From NCBI GenBank assembly GCA_022478985.1, contig JAKSZP010007884.1, positions 186,001-250,000 of the forward strand: a stretch of DNA of 64,000 nt, given 5' to 3'. Position numbers and translations under genes: made by a program. This document shows, in pieces, positions 45,480 through 54,638 of the stretch. This DNA is from Massospora cicadina. Taxonomy: Eukaryota > Entomophthoromycota > Entomophthoromycetes > Entomophthorales > Entomophthoraceae. Each line of letters opens with the position of its first letter. Position 1 is the first letter of the stretch. The notes beneath the pieces were generated by a model. That model ran no database searches, was not told where the DNA came from, and saw only the letters and a list, made by a program, of their open reading frames with translations.

Positions 45480-45800
45480 AGCCATAGGACATATCTAAAG
45501 TGCATCAAAGCTATCGCTTCACCGATGCCGGAATTAAGTTTATCCGGAGTTGTATTAGTCCCACAAGTATCCATCGCTTCCAAGCCCATTTTGATATACT
45601 TACTAAATTACTGGTCAGATACTTGACCAATACTTACAAAAGTAAAATGGTAACTAAGTTGGAGCATCCTCGATTTTTGGAGATGATCATCCAAATCGGT
45701 CCAGTATTTTCAGAGTTATGAACAAACAGAAAAAAAGGAAAAAAACATACATACAGGTCGAATTGAGAACCTTCTCCTTTTCAAAGTCGGTTAAAAACTA
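45480..45800 (+). mobile_element. Truncated non-LTR (RTE-like) or related repeat 3' end
   Basis: The stretch ends AAATCGGTCCAGTATTTTCA, GAGTTATGAAC, CATACATACAGGTCGAATT, GAGAACCTTCTCC, AAAGTCGGTTAAAA. From memory this string of landmarks is typical of the 3' ends of abundant repeats in arthropod genomes, probably RTE-type LINEs or their non-autonomous relatives. No coding domain is visible (the 73-codon frame at 45500 has no motif). The family assignment is from recall and needs a repeat-library search. Confidence 0.45.
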
Positions 45801-46123
45801 GTAAAAAGTGCGATTTTTAATTTATACTTATATGTTTAGCTCTTATATATATATTAGGAGAAATTATATTATAAAGCATTTAAGTTATTAATTAATATAT
45901 TAAAATTCTCCTCTGTTATTCAAAAACTTTCTAATCACATGAGTTTCATCTTTCTGAAACTATTCATCTAATATCCCTTAATTGTAAACTAATGTTACTT
46001 CATGTAAAACTAACAATGTTCAATTTGAGAGTTTCTATAAGGAGTCTTTAACCTCATCATCATATGCAAATTTAAGGAACATCAAGCAAGGTCATTTTAC
46101 AATCAAAGGGACCACAAGACGCC
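45801..46123. other. AT-rich stretch, nothing recognised
   Basis: No coding signal or repeat structure seen. It ends with the ACGCC pentamer that is the left target duplication of element D. Confidence 0.45.
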
Positions 46124-46884
46124 AATTCAGACAATTAGATTCTCCACTAATTGAGAAGAATGTCCCAGTGGATAATAGCTTAAATAATACTAAAAATACC
46201 CATTCTAACTCTCAGTGAATAGCCCAGATCTGAATGATAATTTTACTCCTAGTAATCAACTGAATAGTTTGGATGTTTTTAATACAGTTAAGCCAAACAC
46301 CTGACATAATAGGCAAATGACTTGGAATTTTGCCCAAGCATTAATTTAAATTTAGTGATACCTCCTAAGAGTTTACAACCCCTTTTATAGACCTAAAGTT
46401 TCCAAAAGAAGAGAATATTTAGGCACCAATCAACAACTAGGACATCCTGTGTTTGGCTGAGATAAAAAAGATTTTTATAATGGCTGATTGAAAAGATATT
46501 AAATTGTTACCACATGGATTTGTCATTCATGTTGTCAACCAAGAACCAGAAGATTAAGCCCTATTGAGGTGAGAAATCTTTGAGAGTTTTGATAGATCAA
46601 ATTGTAATTTAGCTAAATTTAGCTACCCTCCGCCTATTCTGAATTCTCTTACAACTCTAAATTTTTAGCATCTATTACTTAAATATTGGGAACTGTTATC
46701 TTAATAAGAGATCACTTATTATCCCATTTTGATTTTATTCAAATTCTAAACTTAAAATCTATTTTGTGAAATATTTCTTCCCCCAAAAATCTTAAGCAGC
46801 TCTTGAGTTTAAACTCTTACATCTGTGATATTTTTGAAATCCTGGGCCTAAGCACCTGCAAGAAACATATTGTCATGTTCCAGA
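46124..46884 (+). repeat. 5' LTR of element D
   Basis: It starts near AATTCAGACAATTAGATTC, eroded relative to the TGTCAGAAAATTGG of the 3' copy, and ends near TGTTCCAGA. Landmarks shared with 58277-59046 are GGACATCCTGTGTTTGGCT and TGGGCCTAAGCACCTGCAAG. Confidence 0.8.
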
Positions 46885-46887
46885 AAG

Positions 46888-46905
46888 TTTTGCTCACTAC
46901 AGGCC
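46888..46905 (+). other. Degraded primer-binding site of element D
   Basis: TTTTGCTCACTACAGGCC. Compared with TGGTGCTCACTACAGGGG of A-C, 14 of 18 bases are kept, and the initial TGG has been lost. Confidence 0.65.
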
Positions 46906-46975
46906 CTGTACACAACTATTTGTTTAATAAATTAGGATGGATAGCCCTCCTAACATCTTGTTGGAGATGAACCAA

Positions 46976-47950
46976 TGATAACCACTTTAGAACAGCAACT
47001 AGTAAAAGCTTTGTCACGCCTTGAGAAGCTCAAACAGCATTTCTCTCAGATTCCATGGAGCCTCTCCTGCTGTTAATGCCCTCACTGAGAGTAAACTCAT
47101 CCTCTAAGCTCAAGTTTAAAGACAAGTTTATACCAGGTAAGGGCAGCATTGATTTATTTCTAAATGTCTATGAATCTACCATGGAAGGGATGGCCAATCA
47201 CCAGAATATCAAGCACATCATCCTTTGCCTAGGTCACATATACCTAGAGGTAATGATTCTTCATATGGTCACCCTTAGTACCTGGACGGAGGTTAAGGAA
47301 GCTCTTATTGAAATATGGGCTCAAAGCAGAGTTTATGTAGGAAAAAACAGGCCATTATGTGCGTTAACATGAAAATAGGAGAATCAGTTGCCACCTTTGC
47401 TGATCAGTTCTACAGTGAACCCTAGCCACTGTTAATTGCAAAGATGTTACCTCTTGACAACGCCATTGCTGCCATTATGACTGGTTTGGCTTCCCACCCT
47501 TCCTTGGCAATACACATTTTTCAGTGAAACGCTATTTCTGGGATGTTCGCGGTATCAAGGAGGCTATGCTACAGGTGGTTAATTTCACTAGACTTGAGAC
47601 TACCCAAAGAGTTGTGGTGAAACCCCAAGTCTTGATCAATAAGGATCTATCAACCATAGCCCAGAGGATGAAGTCCACGACGACCCCAAGGCCACTTCCA
47701 TGCTCGCTCACATATTGAGACCTGCCCCCAGGTGCAGCAAAATCAGACACTACTCCAACACGTGAGTCTAAGTCTGAGATATCCAAGCCAGCCAATAAAG
47801 AGCACAAGCTATTGCCCGTTAAAGCTAAAACGCCTCCTCCCATGGCCAAACAATAGTTGAGCGCCCCAAGGACATCTACTGCAACAAAGAAGGTCATGTT
47901 GATAATGTGTGTTATACAAGGAATGTTAACAGCCTGATATTCCTGACTCT
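46976..47950 (+). pseudogene. Element D Gag, broken
   Basis: An ATG near 46976 opens MITTLEQQLVKALSRLEKLK, a coiled-coil-like start. The capsid-like part continues at 47055-47372 with FKDKFIPGKGSIDLFLNVYE and LSTWTEVKEALIEIW, then in a shifted frame LPLDNAIAAIMTGLASHPSL near 47448. All are counterparts of element A Gag. Frameshifts occur near 47050, 47370 and 47520. The part beyond is Ser/Pro/Thr-rich. Near 47870-47925 the text RTSTATKKVMLIMCVI could be the ruin of a knuckle, but this is uncertain. Confidence 0.6.
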
Positions 47951-48299
47951 GACCTCTCTTTGCACGCTCATCTGACTTTTATAGATAAACCCTCCAATGA
48001 AGAATCTAAAGGGGATTATGAAGATGTTGGATACTATGACCTAGGAGCTTCCATTTGAAGCAGGAATACTAAATCAGTTGGACCCTGAAGGAGTAAATAA
48101 GGCCATGATACCTGATAAACCTAACTTAGCCAAGTTCTGGGGTTCCCTGAGGGTATCAATACTTCTAGTAATTTTAATGAGTTCATTGCCTTGTTGAACC
48201 TACATATTCAGCAGGTCATACCTTATAATTCATTACAGATAGATATCATGAGACATCTAAAAAATTTACCTTTACTTTCCGTCTTAAGGGAGGTTCTAG

Positions 48300-48710
48300 C
48301 TTCCCATAACTTTGGTGAAACTATAACCAAGGTAGAGGTTGTCATCAACAGGTGGGGTTATGGCCATTTTTTGACACTGGTTCCCTTATCAATGTAATCT
48401 CCTATAATCTTATGAATAAGAATAAGTTGGCGCATAACCTGTAATACTCCCTAGAGTATGGAACTGTGGGTCCCAACAGTACTCGCACTATCAGGGCATA
48501 CTCCTCCTTACCCATCAGAATTGGGAAGCTTATCTCATCAGCACCTGCTGTAGCTTTGGATAACAATAACTACAATATGCCTATAAGCACTCAATTTATG
48601 CTTCAGTACAACGGAATCAATAATATGAAACAGGGGTTTCTCTCCTTGTTCAATTATGAGGTCCCTCAAGTTTTAAACAATAAAGAACCCAACAAGAATT
48701 AATACTCTTT
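48300..48710 (+). pseudogene. Element D aspartic protease
   Basis: After ITKVEVVIN (a protease-leading strand, as in A) the frame changes and reads FFDTGSLINVIS with DTG from 48373. After stops the flap and second half read GPNSTRTIRAYSSLPIRIGK and ALDNNNYNMPISTQFM up to 48702. The catalytic triplet is intact, but frame breaks make it non-functional. It matches the protease of A in layout. Confidence 0.65.
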
Positions 48711-48803
48711 ATTAGTTGATAACCCTTCTACTGCATCATCTTACATTACATAACGTCAGGCTGAAATACAAAAAAGTTGCCTGATTTGGTGGATGCTTTA
48801 GAG

Positions 48804-49110
48804 GGCATTCCGTTTTATGCTTCAGAAGAGATATTAATAAAGTATGGTGAACAATGGGTGATTGACACCAAAATTACTTTAAAAACCACAAAACTGCTTA
48901 TCACACCTAACAAGCATCAGTAGAGTTAGTCCCTAGAATCTCAAGTATTGCCTGGTATACTAGATTCTGCCTATCACGTTCTTCCAATATTCTATTGGGG
49001 AATCTCAAAATTAAGGACATTATTATGAAAAAGCATCAGGAAATAGAAATAGCCTGCTGATCTCAGTAGAGGATATTAAAAATTACTTCATCAGTTATAT
49101 GTTAGATATG
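48804..49110 (+). pseudogene. dUTPase-like domain of element D
   Basis: The text reads GIPFYASEEILIKYGEQWVI and DTKITLK, near-identical in pattern to element A. Then, through frame breaks, QVLPGILDSAYH appears at the motif-3 position (D-x-x-Y kept), followed by text of the last strand. Order and location between protease and RT are as in A, B and C. Stops and shifts after 48885 leave it non-functional. Confidence 0.5.
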
Positions 49111-49239
49111 GGCTTACCTACTGAAAGGTTGTTATGTACTTTGCTTAGCGTTCATATTTCAGATGAACTAACTCTGTACAAGCTTAAAAATTCACTCCTT
49201 TTAGATTCCCACAGTCAATTTCTATAAATCATATACCAA

Positions 49240-49756
49240 TTATGGGAAAATGAAGGATTGGAGCCACACAATTGATGTTGGTTATGCCAGTCCTATATGA
49301 TCCAAACTTTATTATAAATCAAAGGTCAAAGAGCAACAAATGAGGACAGAGCTAAAGCAAACTAGACGATATATTACTAGTACCTTTCTCAAAGCCCTTG
49401 AGCGTCTCCTCTCTTGCTTATAAAGAAAAGTGGAGGTCATTGGGGGTAGTTATGGACTACCAGAAATTGAACAATCTCGCGAAAAAAGTTAGTTATCCTA
49501 TCCCTTGCATTTTGTCACTCTCACAAAACTTTCTGAATCCAAATCCTACTCATCTATGGAATTTGCCAGCGGATACTGGCAAATGGATCTTTTCCCACAA
49601 GATCAGGAGAAATGTGCTCTTATTTGCAGTGAAGGCTTATTTCAACCCACTCAACAACCTCAGGGGTTGTTCAATGTTCCTGAATCATTCCTATATGTGA
49701 AGAATCATATCTTACAGGATCTTGAGCAAAGTTGTGTGATTGTCTATATTGATGAC
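49240..49756 (+). pseudogene. Element D reverse transcriptase, part before the insertion
   Basis: RT reads through WGVVMDYQKLNNLAKKVSYP, then SSMEFASGYWQMDLFPQDQ, where motif A has Glu instead of Asp, EGLFQPTQQPQGLFNVPESF for motif B, and SCVIVYIDDIT for motif C with intact YIDD at 49745-49756. The coding text stops five bases later at the LTR of element C and resumes at 56264 as ITIFSK. The catalytic pair is encoded GAT GAC, without a CpG. Confidence 0.75.
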
Positions 49757-49761
49757 ATCAC
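49757..49761. repeat. Target-site duplication of element C, left
   Basis: ATCAC, identical to 56264-56268. Confidence 0.85.
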
Positions 49762-50177
49762 TGTCAGGATTTAAGATAAAAATCATCTTGAATTCCCATC
49801 TTCTGAATCTGGCCATGCCAAATTTGTCGTTGAACACAGCCAAGTTAAAGATTTTCTGGATCATCCTTATCTAGTACTGAGTCACGTGGAGTGGGCTTTC
49901 CACCTTCTCAGTCAGGTAAGCGATGATATCCATTGAGGACGCCCTTGAGGAGGCCTTTCCAGAAGTTTAGTAAAGATCCTGATTGTATGAGGCTCCTTAG
50001 ACCCTGAAGGCATCGAGTCCCAACGCACCCTATAAATATTGAAGCGTTTTAATTTAATAAAATATTTGGTAAACTAACCTATATTTTTCCGTTTCCTCTT
50101 TGGTGCTCATTTCCTATTTTCCAGCTTTGAGCCACCGCGAACCCTGGCGCCAGTCCAGAGAACTGTAGTGCTGACGA
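49762..50177 (+). repeat. 5' LTR of element C
   Basis: It starts TGTCAGGATTTAAG and pairs with 55849-56263. It contains a TATA box TATAAATA at 50031-50038 and AATAAA at 50056-50061. The end reads GCTGACGA, against GCCAACA in the 3' copy. Confidence 0.88.
50031..50038 (+). promoter_or_regulatory. TATA box in the LTR of element C
   Basis: TATAAATA, kept in the 3' LTR at 56119-56126. An AATAAA follows within 25 nt, so transcription start and poly(A) site would lie close together in a short R region. Confidence 0.5.
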
Positions 50178-50178
50178 A

Positions 50179-50197
50179 GTGGTGCTCACTACAGGGG
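50179..50197 (+). other. Primer-binding site of element C
   Basis: TGGTGCTCACTACAGGGG starts 2 nt after the LTR. It is identical to those of A and B. Confidence 0.8.
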
Positions 50198-50309
50198 ACT
50201 CTGAGCTGACCCAGTGAAAACGTTGATTACAACAAATGGAAACCAACAGCAACACTGATGACCAAACAACTGGTCAATTGATGAGCGTTAATTGATGGGT
50301 TAGTTCTTT

Positions 50310-51440
50310 ATGATACGCAATGCCACCCTTGCAGCCAGAAAGGCTAGAGTTCCGCGCCACCTTCCAATTCTCGCTGCCCTCCTTAGACGGGGCCAATATC
50401 AAATTCAGCTCAAACTCACCCACAATGTCGTCCAACAACTAGTCCTCAGCATCTATGCTGAGGGCGTCTGCTCCAGCTGCTCCCGCGCCTCCGCCATGCC
50501 ATCCACAATGTGGGAACTATACTCAACAGCCATATTACCTGCTGGAGAGCTTACCTTGGGGCCTGATCGCTACCTTTGTAATTTCGTCCATCCCGCAATT
50601 CATCACCTCCTCCAGTTAGTAGTATTACACCATCAGGAGGTCTCTCGGCACCTAGTGCTCACCCAAAATTTATATTTTTATATTATCAACTTCTATGACG
50701 CTGCCTCCTCCTTCGTGCATGACAATCGCAAAGCTATACTTGATAGCCAAAGATTAATCAATAATATCCATGATCAATTGGTGGTATTAGATAGCGGCAT
50801 CTCCGGCTACCTTGAGGAGCAATTTCGCCAAAGAGCTCAGCAGTTTGAAGTGACATGAGCCCAGTGCTTACAACAAGCTGAAAAATTACTACAATCCCTA
50901 CAGCAGCGCTACCAAGAGCTGGACTCTCGCGACTACTCCCCTGCGGCTGCTGGGCCAGAAGGTCCCAAAGGGCGTCAGGGGCCAGCAGGATCTGAGGGAC
51001 TGTGTGGGCCTCAAGGGCCTTCTAGCTCCCTGACCTTGGGTGAACCCAAAGACCCCTGGCGAAAGGATATAATAACTGCTCTGGCCGCCCTGCAGGACCA
51101 GATCCAAAAGGTGGCCTTGGGATGCAAGCTCCGAATGGATGGTGCTTCCCTCGACCCCAGGGTCTCCATCAAAGTGCTATCAGATGAGATGGAAAACTTA
51201 GTGCTTTCACAAGGCTCACTGACGCTTGCATTTCCTGGCTCGAGACAATGTGTCATGGGTTCAAAACCCAGTTGGCCACCATCAAAAACCAGCTCCAACT
51301 GCAGAACGCCAAAATTCAGTCCTTAAAGGAGCAGGTTGCCAGCAAGGCGTCCGCTTCAACCCTCAGTCAAAATTGGGAATACATCCAAGAAGACTTAGAA
51401 GGCTTGCGGAGGCGGCTAGATCAAAGGGCTCCTTGAGAAT
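50310..51440 (+). pseudogene. Element C Gag, N-terminal part with coiled coils and collagen-like tract
   Basis: A frame of 182 codons (50310-50858) ends in a helical segment, SGYLEEQFRQRAQQFEV. After one TGA the same frame continues AQCLQQAEKLLQSLQQRYQE, and at 50952-51023 eight consecutive Gly-X-Y triplets follow (GPEGPKGRQGPAGSEG, then GLCGPQGPS). A second coiled-coil-like part is at 51060-51436 (KNQLQLQNAKIQSLKEQV), in a shifted frame after about 51220. N-terminal coiled coils are usual in Gag; a collagen-like run is not something I know from Ty3 Gag. Its role may be multimerisation. Confidence 0.6.
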
Positions 51441-51469
51441 ATGCAGGAACAGAGATTTTAGAGCCAACG

Positions 51470-52174
51470 CTTATCCCAGGCGTTAACACCCTCTCTACTC
51501 CTATTGTCTCTAACTTTAAACCTAGCTTCAAGGAGAAGTTCACCCCTGGACGGGAGAGCATCGCCTCCTTCTTGTATGCCTACAAGAGTTCTATGGAGGA
51601 GGCCACTGACTGACAAAAGGTGAAGCACATCCACTCATGCCTAGACAGCACCGCCCAGGAAATTATGACTCCCCATCTGAAGGAGTGTAACACCTGGAAA
51701 CAAGTCTGCACCGCCCTGATCCAAAAGTTCGGCAGTAACCAAACCTTGGCCAACCAGAAGCAAGCGTTCATGGGCATTCAACTTAACAAAGGAGAAAACC
51801 CTATGGAGTTTGCCAACCAGTTCTACGCTCAGGCTCAACCTTTGGTTACGACAAGCTGTATCACTCTGGATGACGCCATTACCGCTGTCATCTCCACCCT
51901 GGGGTTTTATCCTGAGGTTCAGATACACATGATCGGGCAAAAGAACAGGTTCGCTTGTATCAGGGAGATAAAGGAAGCCCTCAACGAGATCCCTGCAACA
52001 ATCCTGAACTCTAAGGCTGTGCCCGCTGGCCCCTCTAATCGCCCTAGGGTCCATGTATCTGAGAACCAGAAAACCCCCCATCCGCAGTGCACCTATTGCA
52101 ATGGCTTTAGGCACAGCGCCAAAACTTGTTGGAAACGTCTAGCTGAGGAGGCGGGAAAAGGGCAGTCAGCATGA
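51470..52174 (+). CDS. Element C Gag capsid and CCHC zinc knuckle
   Basis: The capsid reads FKEKFTPGRESIASFLYAYK, then one TGA near 51611, then HIHSCLDSTAQEIMTPHLKE, TWKQVCTALIQKFG, NQKQAFMGIQLNKGENPMEF, LDDAITAVISTLGFYPEVQI and CIREIKEALNEI. The frame from 51620 is open for 184 codons. It ends with CTYCNGFRHSAKTCWKR, a perfect C-X2-C-X4-H-X4-C knuckle for RNA packaging. The parts match the Gag regions of A and D. ATG 51620 is just the first Met after the stop, not a true start. Confidence 0.8.
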
Positions 52175-52299
52175 AGGACGAGGCGCTACATGCTGACACC
52201 CCTGTCCAGCCTCAAGTAACCCTACACACAAACCAGAAGCCGTTAACCCTGAAGAAGTAGCTGCGGTATCTAATGACAATAAAGACATTGATACTGCTT

Positions 52300-52700
52300 A
52301 CTCTTCTTCTGATGATTCTCCTATGTTCCTTACATTGCCGCTTCAGTTTGGAAGTTTGGTCACCTGAGTCGCCATCCAGGTCCACAAGATTCCAGTTTAC
52401 GCCATAGTTGACAGTGGCTCCCCTGTGAATGTTATCTCTTCCAAGCTGATGAAACACATCAAGGTCGCCCCCAACATGCCGCACTATATGGAGTATGGTA
52501 CAGCTGGCCCTCAGTGCACCTGATCTATAGGGGCCTATTCCTCTCTACCAATTCAGTTCAGGAAGCTCACTTTGGATACAACTGTCATCACTTTGGACAA
52601 CACCAGCTACAATCTACTCCTCAAAACCCAGTTTCTTTGGGACTATTTGGCTGTTATCCACTATGACAGTGGTTTTCTCTCTTCTAGGACACTGAGTCCC
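52300..52700 (+). pseudogene. Element C aspartic protease
   Basis: AIVDSGSPVNVIS at 52401-52439 carries the active-site triplet DSG. Upstream LQFGSLV is the leading strand, followed by a TGA near 52365. The second half reads YSSLPIQFRKLTLDT then LDNTSYNLLLKTQFLW up to about 52640. Stops near 52520 and 52698 interrupt it. Retropepsin processes Gag-Pol; the catalytic Asp is intact. Confidence 0.7.
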
Positions 52701-52731
52701 TCTGGTATTTGAAATCGCCCATGACTCTAGG

Positions 52732-53481
52732 GTGGATATCAAGGCCCGAGCCTGCCTACTGGAGACCAAAGGACAAATTGATCAGCTCAAGTACCACATC
52801 TGCAGCTCTCGAGTCTGGATGCCCCCTCCTGATGTAGATGGATCCAAGGGGATGCCAGTTTACTTACCCCCGGGCAACTACCATGCCCCAAAATCCCAGG
52901 TTGTTGTTGACACCCAGGTCCACATCAACATTCCCTCAGGGTGTTTACTGGAGGTCCGAGGTCTGGATAACCCATCTCCCAAGGAAGTGCTGACCTGCCC
53001 CAAAATCCTTGATCCAGTGTATGCCGGATCAATATCAGTGTTGCTAGACAACCTGACTGACAAACCAAAAGTTATAGGACCTAACCAACCCGCCGCTTAC
53101 ATTTGCCTGTTACCGATGGGGACTGTTGCTGACGTCCAAAGCTTTGGGAAATTAAGGGGCCTTGGCTTGGAGTCACCATCCTTGGTTAATTTGGTTGATG
53201 CTAACATAGGAAAGGACCTCTCTGATGAACAGCGATTTAAGGTTCAGGAGCTCCCGGAGGAATACTTGGATCTATTCTCCACTTCAACCTACAATTTTGG
53301 AAGGATGAATGGAGTCCTCCACCATTTAGAAACTGGGGATGCCCCCCCATTTTGGTCCCAGCCTTACCGCAAGAGCAAGGTTGAAGAGGCCCAGGTCATG
53401 GTAGAACTCAAACAGCTGCTTGACGTGGGGCTCTTGGTTCCCTCGTGTAGCCCTTGGTCCTCCCCACTTTTGCTGGTCTGA
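52732..53481 (+). CDS. Element C dUTPase-like region and linker to reverse transcriptase
   Basis: An open frame of 249 codons. Residues 40-133 are the dUTPase-like domain (separate entry). Then a segment before RT, NIGKDLSDEQRFKVQELPEE then YLDLFSTSTYNFGRMNG, matches the usual Ty3 lead-in, and the frame ends in the RT fingers KSKVEEAQVMVELKQLLDVG and SPWSSPLLLV at a TGA (53479-53481). ATG 52732 is only the first Met of the open stretch. The long open frame shows that this region is constrained or young. Confidence 0.75.
   Translation: MDIKARACLLETKGQIDQLKYHICSSRVWMPPPDVDGSKGMPVYLPPGNYHAPKSQVVVDTQVHINIPSGCLLEVRGLDNPSPKEVLTCPKILDPVYAGSISVLLDNLTDKPKVIGPNQPAAYICLLPMGTVADVQSFGKLRGLGLESPSLVNLVDANIGKDLSDEQRFKVQELPEEYLDLFSTSTYNFGRMNGVLHHLETGDAPPFWSQPYRKSKVEEAQVMVELKQLLDVGLLVPSCSPWSSPLLLV
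52849..53131 (+). CDS. dUTPase-like domain of element C, best preserved
   Basis: The text reads GMPVYLPPGNYHAPKSQVVV, DTQVHINIPSGCLLEVRGLD, KILDPVYAGSISVLLDNL and KVIGPNQPAAYICLLPMG. In dUTPases the corresponding text runs GxDLxA, then xLPxGxxxLVxTGxxIxIPxG, PRSGLA, GVIDxDYRGxVxVxLxN and GxRIAQL. Kept are the LPPG and IPSGC landmarks, the D-x-x-Y-x-G of motif 3 and the final strand. Lost are the Asp of motif 1, PRSG of motif 2 and the Gly-rich motif 5. This predicts the fold without normal catalysis. The call rests on pattern reading and needs a profile or structure search. Confidence 0.6.
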
Positions 53482-53839
53482 AAGAAGGATAGCAAAGCAC
53501 CGGGTGGTGATGGATTATTAATGACTCAACTCCATCACCAAGAAGGACAGCTATCCTCTTCCCTGTATCGATGACTCGCTCCAACTGCTTGCAGGTTCCC
53601 AGTACTTCTCAGCCATGGACCTCGCCAGCGGGTATTGGCAGGTTGAGCTCACTCCCAAAGACCAAGCCAAGTGTGCTATAATCGCCCATGAAGGGCTGTT
53701 TGAGCCTACCCGGATGCCCCAAGGCCTCTGCAACGCCCCAGCCACGTTCCAGCGCGCCATGGATGGGATCCTTGGGGACCTGAAGCTCTCCTGTGTCCTG
53801 GTCTACCTGGACAACATCACCATTTTTGTGAACTTTTAA
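53482..53839 (+). pseudogene. Element C reverse transcriptase
   Basis: After the stop and a frame shift near 53485-53520 the RT reads AMDLASGYWQVELTPKDQ with motif A Asp intact, EGLFEPTRMPQGLCNAPATF for motif B, and SCVLVYLDNITIF for motif C with YLDN at 53804-53815 in place of YxDD. Codons GAC AAC differ from GAC GAC by a single G-to-A at a CpG. The frame ends at TAA 53837-53839. The thumb continues at 53906. Confidence 0.8.
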
Positions 53840-53905
53840 CAGATATGTCGACCACCTAAGGAAGTCTTTGAGCATCTCCGGAAGGCCTCCATCAAGCTTA
53901 AGCTC

Positions 53906-54635
53906 TTGAAGTGCTCCTTCTTCCATCCTGAGCTAGAGTTTCTAGGCCATAAGGTCTCCAAACGCAGCATTCAACCTATTCCCAATAAGGTCAGTGCCAT
54001 AGAAAAGATGTTGCGCCCCCAAAGCCTACGAGATATTCAAGTCTTCCTAGGTATGGTGGGCTATTACCGTCAGTTCATCCCTCGGTTTGCTGACCTGGCT
54101 GAGCCGTTGTTCTACCTCCTACAAAAAATGTCCCATTTGACTGGCAACCTGAGCAGGAACAGGCCTTCAACACTCTACGTACGTCTTTATGTACTAAACC
54201 TGCTCTAGTTCATCCCTAGTTTGACAAGCCTTTCTTGCTGTTCACAGATGCTAGCAACATCACTGTGGGAGCTATCCTGGATCAGCACGATGAGAACCAG
54301 GTTGACCATCCCTTAGCTTATTTTAGCAAGACCCTAAGCAAGGCTGAGCAAAACTACAGCGTCACCGAGAGGGAATGCCTAGCTATTCTTTTAGCCATCA
54401 AGCATTTTTGGCCCTCCTCTATGGTACCCATTTTACTATCATTACCACACATTCTTCCCTTCGATGGCTGCAACAAATGAAAGACCCAGATGGACGGCTG
54501 GCCAGGTGGGCCCTACAACTACAAAGCTATGACTTCACCATCATACATCGCGCCAGTGCTATTCACCAGAACACTGATGGACTCTCCAGGATGCTGGTAT
54601 TAGCAGTCCTGACCCTGAAGGAGGATTGACTTTAT
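53906..54635 (+). pseudogene. Element C RT thumb, connection and RNase H
   Basis: The thumb reads HPELEFLGHKVSKRSIQPIP and the connection SLRDIQVFLGMVGYYRQFIP at 53906-54130. RNase H begins LLFTDASNITVGAIL at about 54235 with the catalytic Asp, then FSKTLSKAEQNYSVTEREC with the Glu, and after a shift near 54410 continues with THSSLRWLQQMKDPDG and FTIIHRASAIHQNTDGLSRM, including the last catalytic Asp region (HQNTDGLSR). Frameshifts near 54170 and 54410 are the main lesions. Confidence 0.8.
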
Positions 54636-54638
54636 GAC

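Noticed and set aside
47532..47897. Minus-strand frame of 121 codons
   Set aside because: Antisense to element D Gag; the plus strand carries clear Gag landmarks.
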